A stretch of DNA of 64,000 nt, taken from Heliocybe sulcata (Eukaryota; Basidiomycota; Agaricomycetes; Gloeophyllales; Gloeophyllaceae). The translations under genes were made by a program, and so were the position numbers. Numbering within the stretch: position 1 is the first letter of the stretch; the number at the start of each line of letters is the position of its first letter. The stretch covers positions 216,257-280,256 of the forward strand of contig ML213518.1 of NCBI GenBank assembly GCA_004369045.1, written 5' to 3'. Of this stretch, positions 62,217 to 64,000 are shown in pieces. Below the pieces are notes generated by a model. That model made no database searches. It saw only the letters and a list, made by a program, of their open reading frames with translations, and was not told where the DNA came from.

Positions 62217-62652
62217 TATCCCCTCGTGCACACCCGTTCTCAAGATCGATCACAGCTCACCCTGTTCTCGCTACCAGTACTGTTTCCGCGTCGTGCTCTG
62301 GTGTACAGAAGGACGATTATAGAGCTAGGGTTCGGAAGTCGGCCGTCAGTGTATAATACCTCTGCGCAATCTGTTTATTCATTGCAATACTAGTCTGTAT
62401 TACTTCGGTAGGCCGCCGGAGAGCGTGGCCGGAGTGGGTCGTGTATCAGCTTATGTGTGACTGCTAGTTGTTCGGTATAGCTACGTGTTTGTACTGTTCG
62501 AAGATACTCTGCTCTGTCACGGAGTCTTGTCTCCGAGGATGGGACACATGCTCGCACTGCTGTGTTCGCAGATGTTTGGGTACCAGCCACGAATGGTACA
62601 ATCTGGATCGCACAATTACAAGCGTACTGTTACACAGCATACACAGAAACAG
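62217..62652. other. Intergenic region downstream of the carrier gene
   Basis: About 435 bases with no supported gene. It becomes more AT-rich to the right, marking the transition to the repeat-bearing end of the window. Confidence 0.4.
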
Positions 62653-62830
62653 AATGTCTGTTGGCAATGCTCGAGATAGAGAGAAAGGTAGGCACGGGGA
62701 AGAAAATGTCTGGTTGCAATGCTCGAGATATAGAAAGGTAGACATGGTGAGCAAAATGTGTGGAGAGAGAGAAGGAGGCATAGAGGGAGAAAATGTATCG
62801 TGGCAATGCTCAAATAGAAAAGAAAGGGCA
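62653..62830. repeat. Degenerate ~50-bp tandem repeat
   Basis: About 3.5 copies of a unit of 50-52 bases that begins AATGTCTG(G)TTG(G)CAATGCTCGAGAT and goes on with an AGAAAGGTAG(G/A)CA stretch and AAAATGT. Unit starts are near 62653, 62705, 62755 and 62792; the third copy lacks the CAATGCTCGAG part. On the minus strand the units are pyrimidine-rich. They lie just beyond the last well-supported exon of the minus-strand micro-exon gene and may belong to its 3' part. Confidence 0.6.
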
Positions 62831-62843
62831 GATATCTTGCAAC

Positions 62844-64000
62844 CTGAGGATCAAAATAGGACAACTTCTCAAGTTGTTTGGGAGTCAGGATGGCTTTTCC
62901 TTCACTCCTTGCCATCTGTCTCAAGAGTGATCAGGCAAAGCTTATCAGGACAAACATGATAACTTGCCCCAGGTATATTTCAAGGCTATCCCAACAATGG
63001 CCTGAACCACCTTTTCATATTCATCCTTGTTTCTACGCCAGAGTGACTTCAAGATCTTGACCCATTCTTCTTCCTGCTCCCAAGCATCCTTGATCTCTGA
63101 ATGCATTCTATCCAGATGCCCTTTTGCTCTAAGGCACTGCAGAATATAATGTGCACGTTTCTCAAGGGCCAAGCTGGCAGTATGAGGAGCAGAGGTTCCT
63201 GCCACAATGACCTCTGATTCCAGCACATTTAGTGATTGCATACTAAAATAGGAAGCAGAAATATACCTGCAGCCATAATCACAAAGGATGGACTAGCAAT
63301 ACTAACTGTCTTATCCTATAATGCACATTGGGTCAATGGTGTAACATGCTACAACTGAGAGTTAGACTCACTTGAATAGACAGTGCTTCACAAATTGCCT
63401 GCCATGCATTGAATAGATAGATAGTTGCTAGCAATGAGTGGCAACTGAATATGAACCTACCTCAATCACAGACTACAACATGCAGTAATATTATTAGGTG
63501 ATATTGGAAGAGGCTGGAAGAGAGCAACTGGGCTCACAGGCTTGAGAAAGGGCAGATATAGTAAATGAATATAATATAGACCAGATTATCATAACTCACT
63601 TCCTATGATAGTAATGCCATATCAAGAACAAGTTTCTGTGATAGTGGTAGTCTGAGGCCACTTACGATCTAGAATTGCATATAGGCACTGATCAGCAGAG
63701 GCAGCCTCAAAGCACAGGCAGAGAGCACTCACAGCCTAGGATTGTGCAGAGGGAGCAGTCAGCAGAGGCAGCCTCAAAGCAGAGACAGAGGGCACTCACA
63801 TGCTAGGATTGCAGAGAGGGAGCAGTCAGCAGAGACAGCCTCAAAGCACAGACAGAGGGCACTCACGATCTAGAATTGCAGATAGGCACTGATCAGCAGA
63901 GGCAGCCTCAAAGCACAGGCAGAGGGCACTCACAACCTAGGATTGTGCAGAGGGAGCAGTCAGCAGAGGCAGCCTCAAAGCACAGACAGAGGGCACTCAC
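62844..64000 (-). CDS. Unrecognised gene with single-codon exons (cut by the window end)
   Basis: Not recognised. Read on the minus strand from the window edge, a chain of introns encloses these in-frame, phase-0 exons: GTT (63936), ATC (63869), CAT (63802), GCT (63735), ATC (63668), GAA (63602), CCT (63540), then 12 nt (63472-63461, SVIE), 27 nt (63398-63372, AICEALSIQ), 49 nt (63315-63267, DKTVSIASPSFVIMAA) and 246 nt (63213-62968). The last one includes EVIVAGTSAPHTASLALEK, GHLDRMHSEIKDAWEQEEEW and KDEYEKVVQAIVGIALKYTW. Introns are 53-65 nt with GTGAGT/GTAAGT-type donors and TAG/CAG/AAG acceptors. From 62967 a GC-type donor (G|GCAAGT) may lead to KAILTPKQLEKLSYFDPQ (to 62844); this part is uncertain. 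The protein is helical and charged, with no known motif. The 5' end lies outside the window. Confidence 0.55.
63666..64000 (-). repeat. Five-copy 67-bp tandem repeat; each unit is an intron plus one codon
   Basis: Exactly five units of 67 bases fill 63666-64000. On the minus strand each unit is a 64-nt intron-like sequence (GTGAGTGC at the start, TGCTGAC or TGCTGAT as branch site, CAAT(C/T)CTAG or CAATTCTAG at the end) followed by a 3-nt spacer. The spacers are GTT, ATC, CAT, GCT and ATC in transcription order. On the plus strand, copies 1 and 4 are near-identical, as are 2 and 5, which suggests a higher-order period of three units (201 bases). The array is cut by the window edge, so the total copy number is unknown. 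Confidence 0.9.

Noticed and set aside
63666-64000. CRISPR-like array
   Set aside because: Units are directly adjacent and near-identical over their full 67 bases, with only 3-nt variable spacers, in a eukaryotic genome. Splice signals explain the structure better.

Overview
The window reads as nuclear DNA of a mushroom-forming basidiomycete (Agaricomycetes; a polypore-type genome would fit, but the order is not decided here). The reasons are dense, mostly intron-interrupted genes with 45-70 nt GT-AG introns, short intergenic gaps, a DUF6534-type membrane protein, a NACHT/kinase STAND protein of the mushroom kind, a basidiomycete-type Cdc25 RasGEF with an SH3 domain, and a Pkc1 with HR1, C2, C1 and kinase domains. 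No tRNA, rRNA or CRISPR locus was seen.

Layout. 1-15 kb holds housekeeping genes: EFL1 (cut by the window edge), Cdc25-like RasGEF, a HIT protein, a Dpb3/POLE4-like histone-fold protein, a STYX-like pseudophosphatase and Yae1 on the plus strand, then the zinc chaperone ZNG1 on the minus strand. ZNG1 shares a short divergent promoter with the ER nucleotide-sugar transporter HUT1 (15.2-16.7 kb). 17-21.7 kb is one minus-strand STAND gene with two NACHT modules and a C-terminal pseudokinase, with a 125-bp inverted-repeat element in the kinase part. A gene-poor stretch follows (21.7-23.2 kb). From 23.2 kb come a membrane-anchored SET protein, NADPH-cytochrome P450 reductase, mitochondrial She9/Mdm33, DASH subunit Dad1, Pkc1 (minus), an unrecognised acidic protein, endosulfine Igo1, a secreted class-3 lipase (minus), DNA polymerase alpha subunit B, a DUF6534 membrane protein (minus), spliceosomal Cwf19, and a CitE/CLYBL-like lyase. 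49.8-53.1 kb has no recognisable gene. Then come an Ato-type acetate transporter, the DEAH helicase Prp2/DHX16, ribosomal protein eL27 (minus) and a mitochondrial NAD-type carrier.

The right end (62.4-64 kb) differs from the rest. It is more AT-rich and repeat-bearing, and its minus strand reads as a gene whose exons shrink to single codons. Seven consecutive 3-nt exons (GTT, ATC, CAT, GCT, ATC, GAA, CCT) are separated by introns of 59-65 nt with good splice signals. Five of these introns are near-identical copies forming a 67-bp tandem array that runs to the window edge. This micro-exon array is the most unusual feature of the window. Several ordinary genes here also use tiny exons (10 nt inside ZNG1, 10 nt and 6 nt at the ends of eL27, 14 nt at the start of HUT1), so intron definition in this genome seems to tolerate very small exons.

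Functionally the genes form no operon-like unit. Loose themes are Ras/PKC/Greatwall growth signalling (RasGEF, Pkc1, Igo1), ribosome and splicing machinery (EFL1, Yae1, eL27, Cwf19, Prp2) and mitochondrial metabolism (She9, CLYBL-like, NAD carrier). Gene spans are given from first to last coding base. Splice junctions were inferred by eye from reading frame, GT-AG signals and family similarity, and no expression data or database search was available.
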